From the NCBI GenBank assembly GCA_037043015.1, contig CM073324.1, positions 18,740,097-18,804,096 on the forward strand: a DNA stretch of 64,000 bases, given 5' to 3'. Positions 22,814 through 33,922 of the stretch are shown piece after piece. The notes under the pieces are model-generated. The model was not told the origin of the DNA. It searched no databases and worked only from the letters and a program-made list of their open reading frames with translations. The first letter of the stretch is position 1; every line of letters begins with the position of its first letter. The position numbers were made by a program, and so were the translations under genes. The stretch comes from Bryum argenteum (lineage: Eukaryota; Streptophyta; Bryopsida; Bryales; Bryaceae).

Positions 22814-23629
22814 TGCGAGAGAATCGGGGGCACGAAGTTGACACGTACTACGTTCCGGAAAGTATGACATCTGCAAATGAACGTAGCACGGCAATATCTC
22901 ACGCACAGCACGGCTTGTGAAATCGTAGCTCGTACTATTCAAACTCTCGAAGACAAAAGAGTGGGAAGGCTATATGTTGACTGCATGTATTCTGACGACA
23001 GTTGCAAACTCGCGCTTTGCTACGAATTTGAACATAGCCGATTCTACAGTAAGGGCAGCTATTGAAACTGATCGGATAGTATGTTACTAAAAGACTGCTT
23101 AGGAAGGTCTTTCTACTGCAATGATATCATACGCTTATCTTTCATCTGCAAATCATGTCTGTAGTGCACTGCCTTGTGATTGGAAGTTACGCTTTTATCG
23201 TCATTAGATATGAACTTTTTCATGAAGTACGCCCGCGCCTTATCATTGTCATCCCACATACACAATCAAAACAGTCTAGTTGCAAGTGGAGCATTTGACG
23301 TTGTGGTGATATCAGCTTCAATGAAGTCCGGTCTCTAGAATATCTGGCATGTCCAACTCCGATTGCGAAAGGTTTCGAAGTGCCCGTTTTATTGTAAGCA
23401 TCTGCCGATCCCTCTCACTTTATTCGCAATTGTTTGAGAATTGTACACTGAGCTGTTGATAATTGACCCTATCTCTAACTGTGAGACGCTGCTAATCTCT
23501 CCCACGTCATTCAAAACTGTCCAGAGAACTGCACACGAAAATAATAACCTATTTTGACTCGAATTGTAAGACGGTGTGACATTGACATTTTATCTACAAT
23601 GAGCCTGAGATCCAGTCAGGTCCGAATAC

Positions 23630-25552
23630 TTACTGCTCCCACAGACATTGCGCAAGAACAGGCAGATAATCAAAAGGAGTGGGAGAAGATGGAATAGAAG
23701 GCTGCTGAGGCATCATGAGAAAGTCCATTAACATTTGTTGGCTCTCAGAAGAAAACTGCGAGGGTATTCTGTAGTTGGTCGAACTTGAAGCACCTGGATA
23801 TTCGCTGTCTCTGATGTCTATGAAGCTGCTGGGTGACCTCGAAGAAGGGCACAACGGATTCTCCATAATTCGTACCGAGAGGGCCTGCTGCTCTTGTAAC
23901 ATACCCGTAACAACCCCATTGACACCATCTGCAACCACAGCATTTGACTCCCTCGAGCCAGCCAGCGGATCCCATTGATCCCAGGGTTGATGTTCACACA
24001 TGCCATGGTCTCCTTGGTTGGCACACTCAAAACCTGGATATGGCGAGACTGTTACAGGAAACACCGGAGAGGCGACCGTGCAGGCTCTCCATGGTGAATC
24101 TGCAACTGCGACTTGATTGGAAGGAGGAGTTAACTGGTGCGAGGAGATCGATAACCTGAGCTGCTTTGCGTTCATCCTCTCGGACATCACCTGTTCTTCG
24201 TCATCGAATTGCGCGTGGCTAGCACAAGAAGGCTCCGATGAACTCCTGAGGTTGATCGACGCTGGGCCGGTGGAGTGTTCTACACCATCCTCACCTTCTA
24301 TGATGGTAGGTGAATTAGAAGGCAAAACCAAAGGTCCCCATTCCGGCAGGCCTTGCTGCGGTTCTATTGTATCGGTTATGGCTCCACCAACAATTTCTGC
24401 AACCCCCAGACTATCCTCCGCCGAGCCGTTGTCTCCCGTTGCCTCCAAGTGAAGCGAGAGTTGAGGTTGATAGACGCTATCGTCTCCTTCGCCATCGACC
24501 TCCCCATGAAAAGGACGAGAGGAAAGGAGGGTGGAGTATATGGATGATACCCACTTTGCTTGCTCCTTCACGAAATTCAACTTGTCTTCAGCATTAACGT
24601 TGGCCGGTATGGGTCTTTCCTCCAGAAAGTGGGGGGTGTCTGAGAAGTTGAGACGCTTACCATAGTAGTGAAATGCTACATCCACGACGCGGGCAGCTTG
24701 AGTTTGAGAATTGAATTCACCAAAGTGCACCTTGGTCTTCTTGGGGGGCTTCATCTCTGCCGTCCACCTCTTGTGGTCCTCGCGGTAGCGTACTCCCCTG
24801 AATTGCTTAGTCTCCTTAGGAGATTTGCTTGGTGGCAGACCCCCCTGATTAAGCGGTAAAGCGACCCGGTGAAAACAGTCGATGGTGGATCGGCGTCGTC
24901 TCTGGAGGTGGCAGTTGGGGTGGTTCCTCCGCTTGCTAAAATCGACGACGTCTAACTGCAGTTGCCAAACAACGAACTGATCGGACCGATCCACGCGGCA
25001 TGGTGTCGCGGAGCGTCGCTGCGCAAGGCGAAGAAACGAATAACGCAACCACAAAGGTAGAAATATATTATTGACGGCGTCAGATGATCGGGAAGGGAGT
25101 CGATTACGCTTTCCAGGATTATCAAACCAGGAAACTCTGATGAAAGAGCGGTGAAAGGAGGAAAGAGGTCTTCCTTTCGCACGTGCAGGGAGTGATGACA
25201 GTGGGAAGGCGCAGCTTGTCATCACGGTGGTGCTGACAATGCTGCTGTCGGTGTGAGAAAACGCTGCTTTAAGCAGTGGCGATGACATGGCCTGTTGATT
25301 GAGATGGTGAAGCACCTCCACGTCGTTCAATTCACCATCTGGGTCCGCTTGCCAGTCTAGTGCCTCCTGCCTCGCGGCTGGTCTGTCGAAAGCCAGTCGG
25401 GAGATGGACGAAGCGTCGTGTATAACTGTGCCGAGAGCGCAAGCCCTGAAGATTTGAAATGGACCTTTGAATGGGCCATTGTCCCTCGCTACCAGCCAGT
25501 TAAGACGGTTGACCATCTCGGTGAGTTGTGAGGTGTCGATAGCGAGAGCCAT
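23630..25552 (-). CDS. Divergent AP2/ERF-domain protein, intact copy A
   Basis: A single uninterrupted 640-codon frame. The ATG at 25552 aligns with the ATGs of two paralogues in this window (31034 and 54048), which supports this start. An AP2-type DNA-binding domain lies at about residues 249-307 (FRGVRYREDHKRWTAEM, then VHFGEF and QAARVVDVAFHYYGK). It keeps RGVR and the AAR helix, but the usual tryptophan of V-W-L-G is histidine, so DNA specificity may be unusual. A basic patch (QRRRRST) precedes the domain. The long N and C termini are not recognised; the C-terminus is Ser/Pro/Gln-rich with a hydrophobic MLMDFLMMPQQ segment that could be an activation motif. It is convergent with the PRP28-like gene (817 bp apart). 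The role is inferred only: a nuclear transcription factor. Confidence 0.8.
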   Translation of the reverse strand: MALAIDTSQLTEMVNRLNWLVARDNGPFKGPFQIFRACALGTVIHDASSISRLAFDRPAARQEALDWQADPDGELNDVEVLHHLNQQAMSSPLLKAAFSHTDSSIVSTTVMTSCAFPLSSLPARAKGRPLSSFHRSFIRVSWFDNPGKRNRLPSRSSDAVNNIFLPLWLRYSFLRLAQRRSATPCRVDRSDQFVVWQLQLDVVDFSKRRNHPNCHLQRRRRSTIDCFHRVALPLNQGGLPPSKSPKETKQFRGVRYREDHKRWTAEMKPPKKTKVHFGEFNSQTQAARVVDVAFHYYGKRLNFSDTPHFLEERPIPANVNAEDKLNFVKEQAKWVSSIYSTLLSSRPFHGEVDGEGDDSVYQPQLSLHLEATGDNGSAEDSLGVAEIVGGAITDTIEPQQGLPEWGPLVLPSNSPTIIEGEDGVEHSTGPASINLRSSSEPSCASHAQFDDEEQVMSERMNAKQLRLSISSHQLTPPSNQVAVADSPWRACTVASPVFPVTVSPYPGFECANQGDHGMCEHQPWDQWDPLAGSRESNAVVADGVNGVVTGMLQEQQALSVRIMENPLCPSSRSPSSFIDIRDSEYPGASSSTNYRIPSQFSSESQQMLMDFLMMPQQPSIPSSPTPFDYLPVLAQCLWEQ

Positions 25553-25803
25553 GGCGGAGAGCAGAGAGAGACGACAATGGGGTGGAGGCGTCGTTGGGAA
25601 TTACACACACTACCGAGCAAGCCTACTTCTAGAGATGGTGCTAGGACGCGACGATGCAATCGGGAAGAGCCATGGGCAATGAAGTGCGACGAACTCAAGC
25701 TAGTCACGGAGGGGAAAGCCAGAGCAGCGCAAAACAGATGTGCAAACAACCTACGAGACGAGTCCTCATCATGATTCGCAGTTCCTGACCTCGTCCCCAC
25801 CGA

Positions 25804-25814
25804 AGTTTATAAAC
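25804..25814 (-). promoter_or_regulatory. Candidate TATA box of AP2 copy A
   Basis: On the minus strand GTTTATAAAC lies about 255 bp upstream of the ATG. The same position in copy B (31301-31310) reads GTTTATATAC, while copy C (about 54305-54315) has lost it. Conservation in the two better-preserved copies supports a core-promoter element. Confidence 0.5.
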
Positions 25815-26160
25815 AATGGAATTGAGACATAGACTAGGGGGGGAGGTGGGGAGGGAGGGGGAGAAGGGGGGAGCGTGCATTGGGTCCTGCGTGGTGGCTC
25901 CGGGACTCACTGTTGGTAGCCCGTTAGTCTATGGTTCTTGCCGACAATGAGAAGTCTGGGGTCGGAGGAGTAAGTTTAGGGGGGGGGGGTAGAGGCGAGG
26001 ATCTTGCCTTTATGTTGTTGATGACACAGATGCGGGGGATGCTTAGTTTGTGTTGCATGTGGCTACATTCTTCCAGCAATCTAGTCTCGAAGTTGACACT
26101 CTGAAAGTAATTTTGATACTCTGCTTGACTTTTTCTTAGTTTATCCGACCCGACCATATC

Positions 26161-26258
26161 AGTAACTCATGGTCATAGACCCGACCATAGACATAGAGAA
26201 AGTCAAGCACAGTATCATAGTTTAATCCTCAAGGTCGGGTCTATGACCATGAGTTACT
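26161..26258. repeat. Perfect 25-bp inverted repeat with 48-bp loop
   Basis: The arm at 26161-26185 (AGTAACTCATGGTCATAGAC...) is exactly complementary to 26234-26258. It lies in the 5' flank of AP2 copy A, beyond the promoter. The matching flank of copy B (about 31,740-31,775) keeps only one diverged arm. It could be a small foldback insertion or a hairpin locus. Confidence 0.75.
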
Positions 26259-26797
26259 GTTTCCTCCAAGCATATTAAAAGCTCAATTTTTGTATCTAGG
26301 ATCACGTAATTAGCCAAGCATGTGTTTCTTGAATGGTGACGGCGATTAGGAATTATGATTCTAACAAATCATCTTGTGAATTTATGATTAAGTGTTCAAG
26401 TTCATGTGAGTTTTTGAAGAGTATTCTTTGAGACTTTGTACCTTTCGGAATATTCACTCATAATTTTTGAAGTTTCTACAATAAGTCATATAGAAATAAT
26501 TATCGGTTAATCTCGATATTCGTGTAAAACACGTGTTCTTAGTGACAAACGTTCAGGAGTTGGCTGGGAAGTTTTAAAGATTGAAGTAAATAAATTGTCA
26601 AAATGAGAGGGTGTAAGCTTTATTTTCTTGATTGGACTCGAACTTAAAAAAGGTGACATGTGCTATTTGATTTAATTGCAACAAAAATGACAAAGTGGAT
26701 CAACATACAGGATGCACACCTGAAATTTTAAATACAAATCTTGCCCTAATATCAAAAAGGTTAGCATTCCAGCATCATGTATAGAATGCTCAAGTTA

Positions 26798-28359
26798 TCA
26801 ACCCCTAACTCTCCTTGAAGGCCGAAATGGGTTTTTGCAATTCCGGGCAGCCTAGATGAAGGGGTTAGAGGTAATATTTTTGCCCAAGAGTTTTATTGGG
26901 TCCTCCTTATACTGCAAAGTGTATGTGGTAAAATCAGCATAGTCAAATTCCAATTTTTGAGTCTTCTAGGACGATCCTTGGGTTGTGAGCCGAGATGGGG
27001 CAGCTTAACCCTTAAACGCCCACAATGTCGAAAAACGACATTTTGGATGTGCATCAGAAACTTTGAAGAGCCATATCTTCTTCATCCGAAGTCCGTTTTG
27101 GATGAAATCACTTGGATTAGGTTCCAAATCAAGTCTAGTTTGTGTTGTAAAATTTTCAAGCCCATACAATAAAGTATGAATTATTGGAATGCACTTTAGT
27201 GAAGACAACTCTTGTTTTTGGGTTTTCAAGCATGGGGCATGTATTACCATTGCAAGCCAATTATGTGAAATTAAAAATAGTTTTTCATGAAATTTTTTTT
27301 CATGGTCATAATCTTAAGGTGATTCTTAACAACTTTGTTGTGAGAAGTTTTTTGATCCAAATGATTTTGCTATTGGATTTGCAATGATGTTTTGTCAACA
27401 GTAAAAGTGAGAAAATGGATGATATTTGAGGAGCTATATCTCCCTCATCCACCGTTGGATTTCAACTTAATTTTTTGGGATGGCCTCCAATCAGAGTCTA
27501 GTCTAAGTGGTAGAAACCTTAACAAGATCGAAGATGTTTTGAAGATAAGGCATGAAATTGAATGCAAAGGGTCTTGTTTTGGACTATTTTTCCTTTGTAA
27601 AACGTTGGGTAGTTTTTACCATTGCATGGCTTTTATTTGAGCCAAGAAATTTTTTTGATGAGTTTTTGTTGGGTAAAGGACTTATTAAGATGAAGGTGAA
27701 CATCTTTCTAGTTGGTGATTTTTTCATTGCAATAGGTAAATTGGTAGCATTTCCACCTCAAAGTGAAAATGATGAAATTTTGCAGTTTGTTTTTGATATT
27801 AATATGTTATGATCTCCCGATCTATAAGGCCTCATGACTCAAATTTTGGTCCACATGATCTTGGATAAGTCTATTACAAGTTTGTACGGTTGAGATCTTA
27901 ATAGCTTCTCTTGATTTTCATCTATGACGATTTCTATGGAAATGTGTTTTTCTGCTAAAAATAGGCTCAGGCGTTTAGGGGTTAAAAGTAACTTTTAAAA
28001 AAATATGTTTTTTGAAACATGTTCATTACTAAATCACTACACAAATTTCAAAGTGACTCAAGTCAAAAAGTTTACCAATTTTACAAGGGCAGCCTCCAAA
28101 AATTTCAAAACCAATCTTCGTAATGCCCAAAAACACTTAGGAGACAAACTTTGGTTGTTATGATCCCAGAAATGGTAAACATCCAACGGTCAATTTTTTG
28201 AACAATAATCAAGCATAATCTTAGGTACAAGATCTTACGGTTGGAAGTTTTGGAAAAGGAAAAGGAATTGGTTCACACCCCTAGGAGTGCTTAGAGGTAG
28301 AGAATTGCGGTTTTGAGGTTTCAAGCTCCCAGAAAACACCAAGGAGATTTAGGGGCTAA
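26798..28359. mobile_element. TTAA-type non-autonomous element (family 1), split by a nested element
   Basis: The left end TCAACCCCTAACTCTCCTTGA and right end GGAGATTTAGGGGCTAA form imperfect inverted termini. Both the left and right interior match, in inverse orientation, the compact copy at 57102-58037 (for example GGGCAGCCT...ATATTTTTGCC near 26,850 and GGGCAGCCTCC near 28,085). A second element (27005-27985) sits inside it. No transposase is present. Confidence 0.6.
27005..27985. mobile_element. TTAA-flanked element (family 2), nested
   Basis: It begins TTAACCCTTAAACGCC and ends with GGCGTTTAGGGGTTAA, an inverted repeat matching at 15 of 16 positions. Just inside the left end is a small hairpin (ACAATGTCGAAAAACGACAT). 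The related copy at 49452-51148 starts with the same ACAATGTC...GACATTWTGGATG block. TTAA at both edges fits a piggyBac-like or Kolobok-like target site. Open frames inside are short and AT-biased; I do not call genes. Confidence 0.6.
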
Positions 28360-28430
28360 AGAATGTACGTTGCTTTTCAATTGCCAAGAATCTGTTGGCT
28401 TGCGTGACCAATATCGTGGCTCTATTCTTC

Positions 28431-28470
28431 TGAAGGACGTACTCGTCGTGCTGCCAAGACGGGTACCGAA
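28431..28470 (+). pseudogene. Fragment of PRP28-like helicase exon (motif VI), copy B
   Basis: Forty bases match the exon starting at 22271 of the PRP28-like gene, with the same AG before the exon, but the helicase residues have changed ([10 protein letters not shown] to GRTRRAAKTG). The rest of the helicase tail is absent. It marks the left part of the second copy of the PRP28-tail/AP2 segment. Confidence 0.75.
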
Positions 28471-29060
28471 TTGAGTAAAAGCTGCTTTTCGGATTTATCG
28501 AAAATTTGTACGTTTCTTAATCTGCCTTGGAAGGTTTCACTACTGCGATATTATCTTTCACCTGCATATTATGCGTGAAATGTACTGTTTTGCATTGTGT
28601 TTGAACGTTACGCTTTGATTGTCTTTTGATGTGAGTTGCTCTACGTACAATGCCAGTGCCTCGTCATTGTCATGACACATACACAGCTATCTTTCCTGTG
28701 CTTGCATGTCGAGCATTTGAGGTTGTGATTTCATCGCGGAGTTCACCTCATACCAGCTTCAACGAAGTCCGGTCTCTAGAATATCTGACACTCATATTTC
28801 CAACTCCAAATACCAAAGATATGCAAAGTGCACGTTTCATTCTAAGCATCTGCTAATCCCTCTCTCTTCATCCAATATTGTTCTTCATCCAATATTGTCC
28901 GAGAACTGTACAGTGAGTTTTAACAATCATAGCTCAAATTGTGGGATGCTGCTAATTCCTCCCACGTCATTCAATCCTATCAAGACAAATATACACCGAA
29001 GTAATAACCTAACCAAGCTCTAATTGTACAAGGCAGTGACATTGACATTCTCTACACGTA

Positions 29061-31034
29061 TCAGCCTGAGATCCAGTCAGGTCCGAATCTTTGCTGCTCC
29101 CGCAGACATTGCGCACCATCAAGGGGAAAATCAGGTGGAGTGGGAGAAGATGGAATAGAAGGCGGCGGAGACATCATGAGAAAGTCCAATGCCATTCCCT
29201 GACCCTCAAAAGAAAACTGCACGTGAATACCGTAGTTGGCCGAACTATTAGCACCTGGATGTTCGCCGTCTCTGATGTCTTTGAAGCTGCTGGGTGATCT
29301 CAAAGAAGGGCACGACAGATTCTCCACATTTCGTACCGATAGGGCATGCTGCTCTTGTAACGTACCCGTAACTTCATCTACACCAGATGCATGCACACGA
29401 TTTGGCTCCCTCGAGCCAGCCATGGGATCCCAATTATTCCAGGATTGAGGTTCACACATGCCATGGTTTCTTTGGTCGGCATTCCCATCACTTGGACATG
29501 GAGAGAATGTTGCGGAAAACGCAGGAGTGGCGACCGTGCAGGCTCTCCATGCCGAATCTGCAACTGCGACCTGATGGGAAGGAGTAAAATTGTGCGCGGA
29601 GATCGATAACCTGCGCCGCTTTGCGTTCATCCTCTCGAACATCACCTGTTCTTCGTCATCGAATTGTGCGTGGCTGTCACAGGAAGGCTCCGATGGACTC
29701 CTGAGGTTGATCCAGGATGGACCGGTGGAGACTTGCTCTGCTCCATCCTCAACTTCTGCGATGCACATAGAACTGGTAGGTGAATAGGAAGGAAAATCCA
29801 AAGCTCTTCATTCCGGCAGGCCCTGCTGCGCTCCAGATGTATTGGTGATGAAAAATCCACCAGCAACTTCTGCAACCCCAAGACTATCCTCCGCCATGCC
29901 GAAGTTGACCAAACCTGCCGTGGCCTCATGGGGAAGCGAGAGTTGAGGTTGAGAGGTGTCATCGTCTCCTTCGCCATCGACCTCCCTGTCGGAATGAGGA
30001 GGTAAAGGGAGGGTGGTGTATATGGATGATACCCACTTTGCTGGCTCCTTCACGAAATTCAACTTGTCTTCAGCATTTATGTTGGCCGGTATGGGCCTCT
30101 CCTCCAGAATGTTGGGGGTGTCTGAGAAGTTGAGAGGTTTACCATAGTAGTGAAATGCTACATCCACGACGCGGGCAGCTTGAGTTTGAGACTTGAATTC
30201 ACCAAAATGCACCTTGGTATTCTTTGGGGGCTTCATCTCTGCTGTCCACCTCTTGTGGTCCTCGCGGTAGCGAACTCCCCTGAATAGCTTAGTCTCTTTA
30301 CGAGAGTCGCTTGGTGGATCCCCCTGAATACGCGGTGCAGACACTCGGTGAAAATAGTCGATGGTTGATCGGCGTCGTCTCTGGAGGTGGGAGTTGGGGT
30401 GGTTCATCCGCTTGCTAAAGTCGACGACATCGAACTGCAGTTGCCAAACGACGACATGATCGGACTGATGCACGCGGCATGGTGCCGCGGAGCTTCGCTC
30501 TGCAAGTTGAAGATTCGGATGAGGCCACCAAGGTAGTAATGTAATACTGACGGCGTCAAATGATCGAGAAAAGAGCCCATTCCTTCTCCTTGTTGTAGGA
30601 GTATGAATCCAGGAATACCTAGTGGAATAGCGATGGAAGGAGGAAAGGGGCCTTCCTTGCTCACGAGGAGGGACTGATGACGGTGGGAAGGCGCAGCTTG
30701 TCATCACAGTGGTGCTGGCAGTGCTGCTGTCGGTGTGAAAAACTGCTGCTCGTAGCAGTGGCGATGACTCAGCCTGTTGGCAGAGATGGTGAAGCACCTC
30801 GACGTCTTTCAATTCACAATCTGGGTCCGCTTGCCAGTCTAGTGCCTCCTGCCTCGCGGGTGGTCTGCTCAAATCCAGTCGGGAAATGGACAAAGCGTCG
30901 TGTATAACTGTGGCGACAGCGCAAGCCCTGTAGAATTGAAATCGACCTTCGAATGGGCCATATCCCGTCGCATACACCCAGTTATATAAATTGACCTCGT
31001 CGATGATTCCTGAGGTGTCGATAGCGAGAGCCAT
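29061..31034 (-). pseudogene. AP2/ERF-domain gene, copy B, with one premature stop
   Basis: Paralogue of the intact gene at 23630-25552 over its whole length, with the same ATG context. The AP2 domain is preserved (RGVRYREDHKRWTAEM, VHFGEFKSQTQAARVVDVAF). After GAQQGLPE the codon that is TGG in copy A is TGA (29810-29808); the same frame then continues without break for about 249 more codons to 29061. One G-to-A change therefore removes the C-terminal third while leaving the DNA-binding domain. It might still make a truncated 408-residue AP2 protein, or be a recent pseudogene. A TATA-like GTTTATATAC is kept at 31301-31310. Confidence 0.75.
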
Positions 31035-31449
31035 GGCGGAGAGCAGAGAGAGAAGACAATGGGGTGGACGCGACGTTAGGAACTACACACACTACCCAGC
31101 AAGCCTACTTCTACAGATGGTGCTAGGACGCGACGACGGAATTGGGAGGAGCCATGAGCAAATGAAGTGCGACAGGATTGATCGACGAATCCAAGCTAGT
31201 CAGGGACGAAAAAGCCAGAGCAGCGCAAAACAGATGTGCAAACAACCTACGAGACGAGTCCTCAACATGATTCGCAGCTCCGGACCTCGTCCCCACCGAA
31301 GTATATAAACAAAGGAATTGAGACATAGACTAGGGGGGAGGTGCGTGGGGAGGGAGTGGGGAGAAGTGGGGTGCGTGCATTGGGTCCTACGTGGTGGCTT
31401 CAGGCAACACTGTTGCTCACCCCGTTATTAAATTGTTCTTGCAGACAAT

Positions 31450-32369
31450 GAAATGTGTAGGGCCGGGGGAGTGAGGGGGGTAGGGGGGAGGATGTTGACT
31501 ATGAACTATTGAGGTTACAGATGAGGGGGAGGCTTATTACGTGTTGACATGCGTGTACATTCTTCCAGGAGTGTAGGCTCGAGGTTGACTCACCGATAAT
31601 AATATTGAGAATCTTCACAAGTCAGTTTTTACAGAGACCAAAATTACTCAGCAATTTTTACTTTCACAATGATGCTCATTATTATTTACAAATTCAGGTG
31701 GAGTTCGGCTTAGCGCATACCCATGTCCAAGCCTAGTTTAGTCCTCAACGTCAGGCCTATCATTGTGGGTTAGTGTTTTCCTCAGGCATATTTAGAGCTC
31801 AATTTTTGTATTATTTAGGATCATGTAATTAGCCAAGCTTGTGTTTCTTGAATGGTGATGGGGATTATGATTTAAGATTCTAAGAAAAAAATCATATGCC
31901 ATCCTAAAGTATACAGATATGTATATAACATTTGAAAGTATGCTTATATGGAAGTTTTCTTACAGAAATTATTCATTTGAATATATGCACTTATATTTTA
32001 ACATTTTAATTATAAGTCACGCAGATACATTCATTGGGTGTGATGATCATCCACAGACTTATGGCAATTTTGTACCTATGTGAATTGCTTGTAATTAGTG
32101 GACTGTGTCTGAAAGTTGGTTGGAAAATTTTAAGGGTTGAGATGTTATAGGTTTTGTTTTGTTGATTGGATGTGGGTTTTTTAATAAATGATATTCCTAG
32201 TTAAAATCATTAAACTGCATCGAAATTGTTCTAAATAGATCAACGTACACAATGTAGTCTTTTATTACAAATATCGCCCTCAAATCAAAGAGGTTAGATA
32301 TATTATAGACTAATGTAGAGTATTTGGTTTACCAAACAAACTACACACTATAATAAGGATTGGGTATTC
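31450..32369. other. AT-rich flank of copy B, no gene seen
   Basis: The part to about 32,330 is diverged but alignable with the upstream flank of copy A (about 26,200-26,790; shared AATTAGCCAAGC and GTGTTTCTTGAATGGTGA blocks), so the duplicated segment reaches here. No coding signal. Confidence 0.6.
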
Positions 32370-32879
32370 GGGCAATGGTAAGCTTGGGGTATCACTTTTT
32401 GGACACACTAATTAGGTTATTTTTATTGAAAGCCTCCAAAGTTTGTCTAATTTAGTCATTTTAATCAAGTAAAAAGACCCTAAAATAGAAAATAAAATAT
32501 CATGCACCTCACTGAAATCAAAGTATATATGCCTATAGATTTTCTTTTAGATTTTTTATTTTTTTTGGATCCATTCATAGATGAGGGAAAAAGTGCTGAA
32601 TTTGGGGATTTGCAGGCATTATGGTGCACAATGAATTAACTTTTTTATTATTAAATAAATCATTTTGTATTCTATACAAGAAGATGTAGGTCATATTCAA
32701 AAATTATATTAAAATAAAAATGGTTGATATTCCATTTGCTTGATTCAATGGATTTTAGATTATTGGGACATGACTTACTTTTTCAACTAAAAAATCAAAT
32801 AAAATTACTTCAGAATATTTTTTTTAATTCTTAATTTTTTTTCTTGATACATTATAAGTATAGACAACTAAAACCACAT
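32370..32879 (+). repeat. Left half of a dispersed repeat interrupted by the 14-kb transposon
   Basis: This segment matches the reverse complement of 55189-55698 almost base for base, including AAGCTTGGGGTATCAC at its start and GTATAGACAACTAAAACCAC at its end. The homology stops exactly at the transposon border and resumes at 46983. Confidence 0.9.
32876..32879. repeat. Target-site duplication ACAT, left
   Basis: ACAT occurs once at the matching point of the uninterrupted paralogue (ATGT on the plus strand, 55189-55192) but twice here, flanking the transposon at 32876-32879 and 46983-46986. Confidence 0.9.
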
Positions 32880-32909
32880 AACGGATATTTAACTAATTAT
32901 GGACTAATT
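32880..32909 (+). repeat. Left terminal inverted repeat of the transposon
   Basis: Thirty bases starting AACGGATATTT. Mismatches with the right terminus fall at positions 6, 20 and 26 only. Confidence 0.9.
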
Positions 32910-33053
32910 CCGAACTTATGGATATTTTCACTTAAAACATAAGTATCAAAATGTATGGCAGATTAATAAATAATAGAAAACCAAGCAAGATATATTGAAA
33001 ATCAAGCATTATATATTGAAAAGTGCATGTAAAATAAAAAACTATCTAAATTA

Positions 33054-33922
33054 TATCGGCCGAAGGCCAATACAACTAAAACCGCTAAACCTTGAACCCT
33101 AAACCCCAAACCCTAAACCCTAAACCCTAAACCCTAAAGACCCTGAACCCTAGACCCTAAACCCCGAACCTTAGACCGTAGACTACAGTTCCCGTCCCCA
33201 ACCCACATTAGTGAAATTAGAGACGGACGGACCGCCGATAGAAGCCCAAGGAATATGACGAAGTAGTAGTAACAATATCGAACTCAAACTTAGAAAAGGA
33301 ATCCAAAAGGTTGCACACTCATTCATACACGATCAATATGATTCGTAGGATACATGGATACAATGCCATGAACAGAAAAGTCCAATATCGGCCGCCAGCC
33401 GAGAAAAGCGGAGTACATTAAAAGTGTACGATACAATGATCGCTACATTAAAGAGAGAGTAGGATATAGTGTATCGGAAAGCCATAGGTAGCTAAGTCAC
33501 ATATCGGCCGCCAGCCGAGAAACAGTAAACTATAGAGAAGGAGAAAGTACAACAAAGCAACCAATAAACGCTACAATCGTGAAAACAATGAATATACTCC
33601 AATCAATTGTCATGGATAGGGAAGACCGAAAACAAGAGTAAAGGAATGAACTGTAGCATATTGATAATGATGAGTATGGCGAAGCAGAAACACAACGGGT
33701 ATGCACGGATTATAGACACTAATCGCAGTAGTGAGGTGAGTCGGATAAGAACCAGTGGGTAGAGCGTGGTGTCGGCCGGCAGCCGATAGGAGGTCGGAGT
33801 TGCTGGTGGGAAAGCATATGAGATCAGTATCGGCCGGCAGCCGACAAGTGCAGAGCAGGTCCGTCATAGAGTGGGAGGATGGGAGGGAGGGTCACATGAA
33901 GCGTGTCGGCCGGAAGCCGATA
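33054..33922. repeat. Left subterminal palindrome cluster (6 copies)
   Basis: Nineteen-bp copies at 33054, 33386, 33502, 33770, 33828 and 33904. The local form is mostly TATCGGCCGGCAGCCGACA, with TRTCGGC and GCCGAYA arms. They lie downstream of the putative transposase gene, in non-coding DNA. Confidence 0.9.
33083..33175. repeat. Interstitial telomere-type repeat (CCCTAAA)n, degenerate
   Basis: About a dozen perfect and near-perfect CCCTAAA/CCCTGAA/CCCTAGA units lie some 200 bp inside the left end of the transposon. This is the plant telomere heptamer, but the run is short and embedded, so it is not a chromosome end. Confidence 0.85.

Noticed and set aside
27184..27812. Several 60-90 codon frames between 27.0 and 27.8 kb as genes of the nested element
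   Set aside because: They are short, AT-driven (Phe/Leu/Ile-rich), in different frames, and lack any transposase motif.
33083..33175. A true chromosome end or telomere fusion at the CCCTAAA run
   Set aside because: The run is short and degenerate, and lies inside a transposon with both borders intact.
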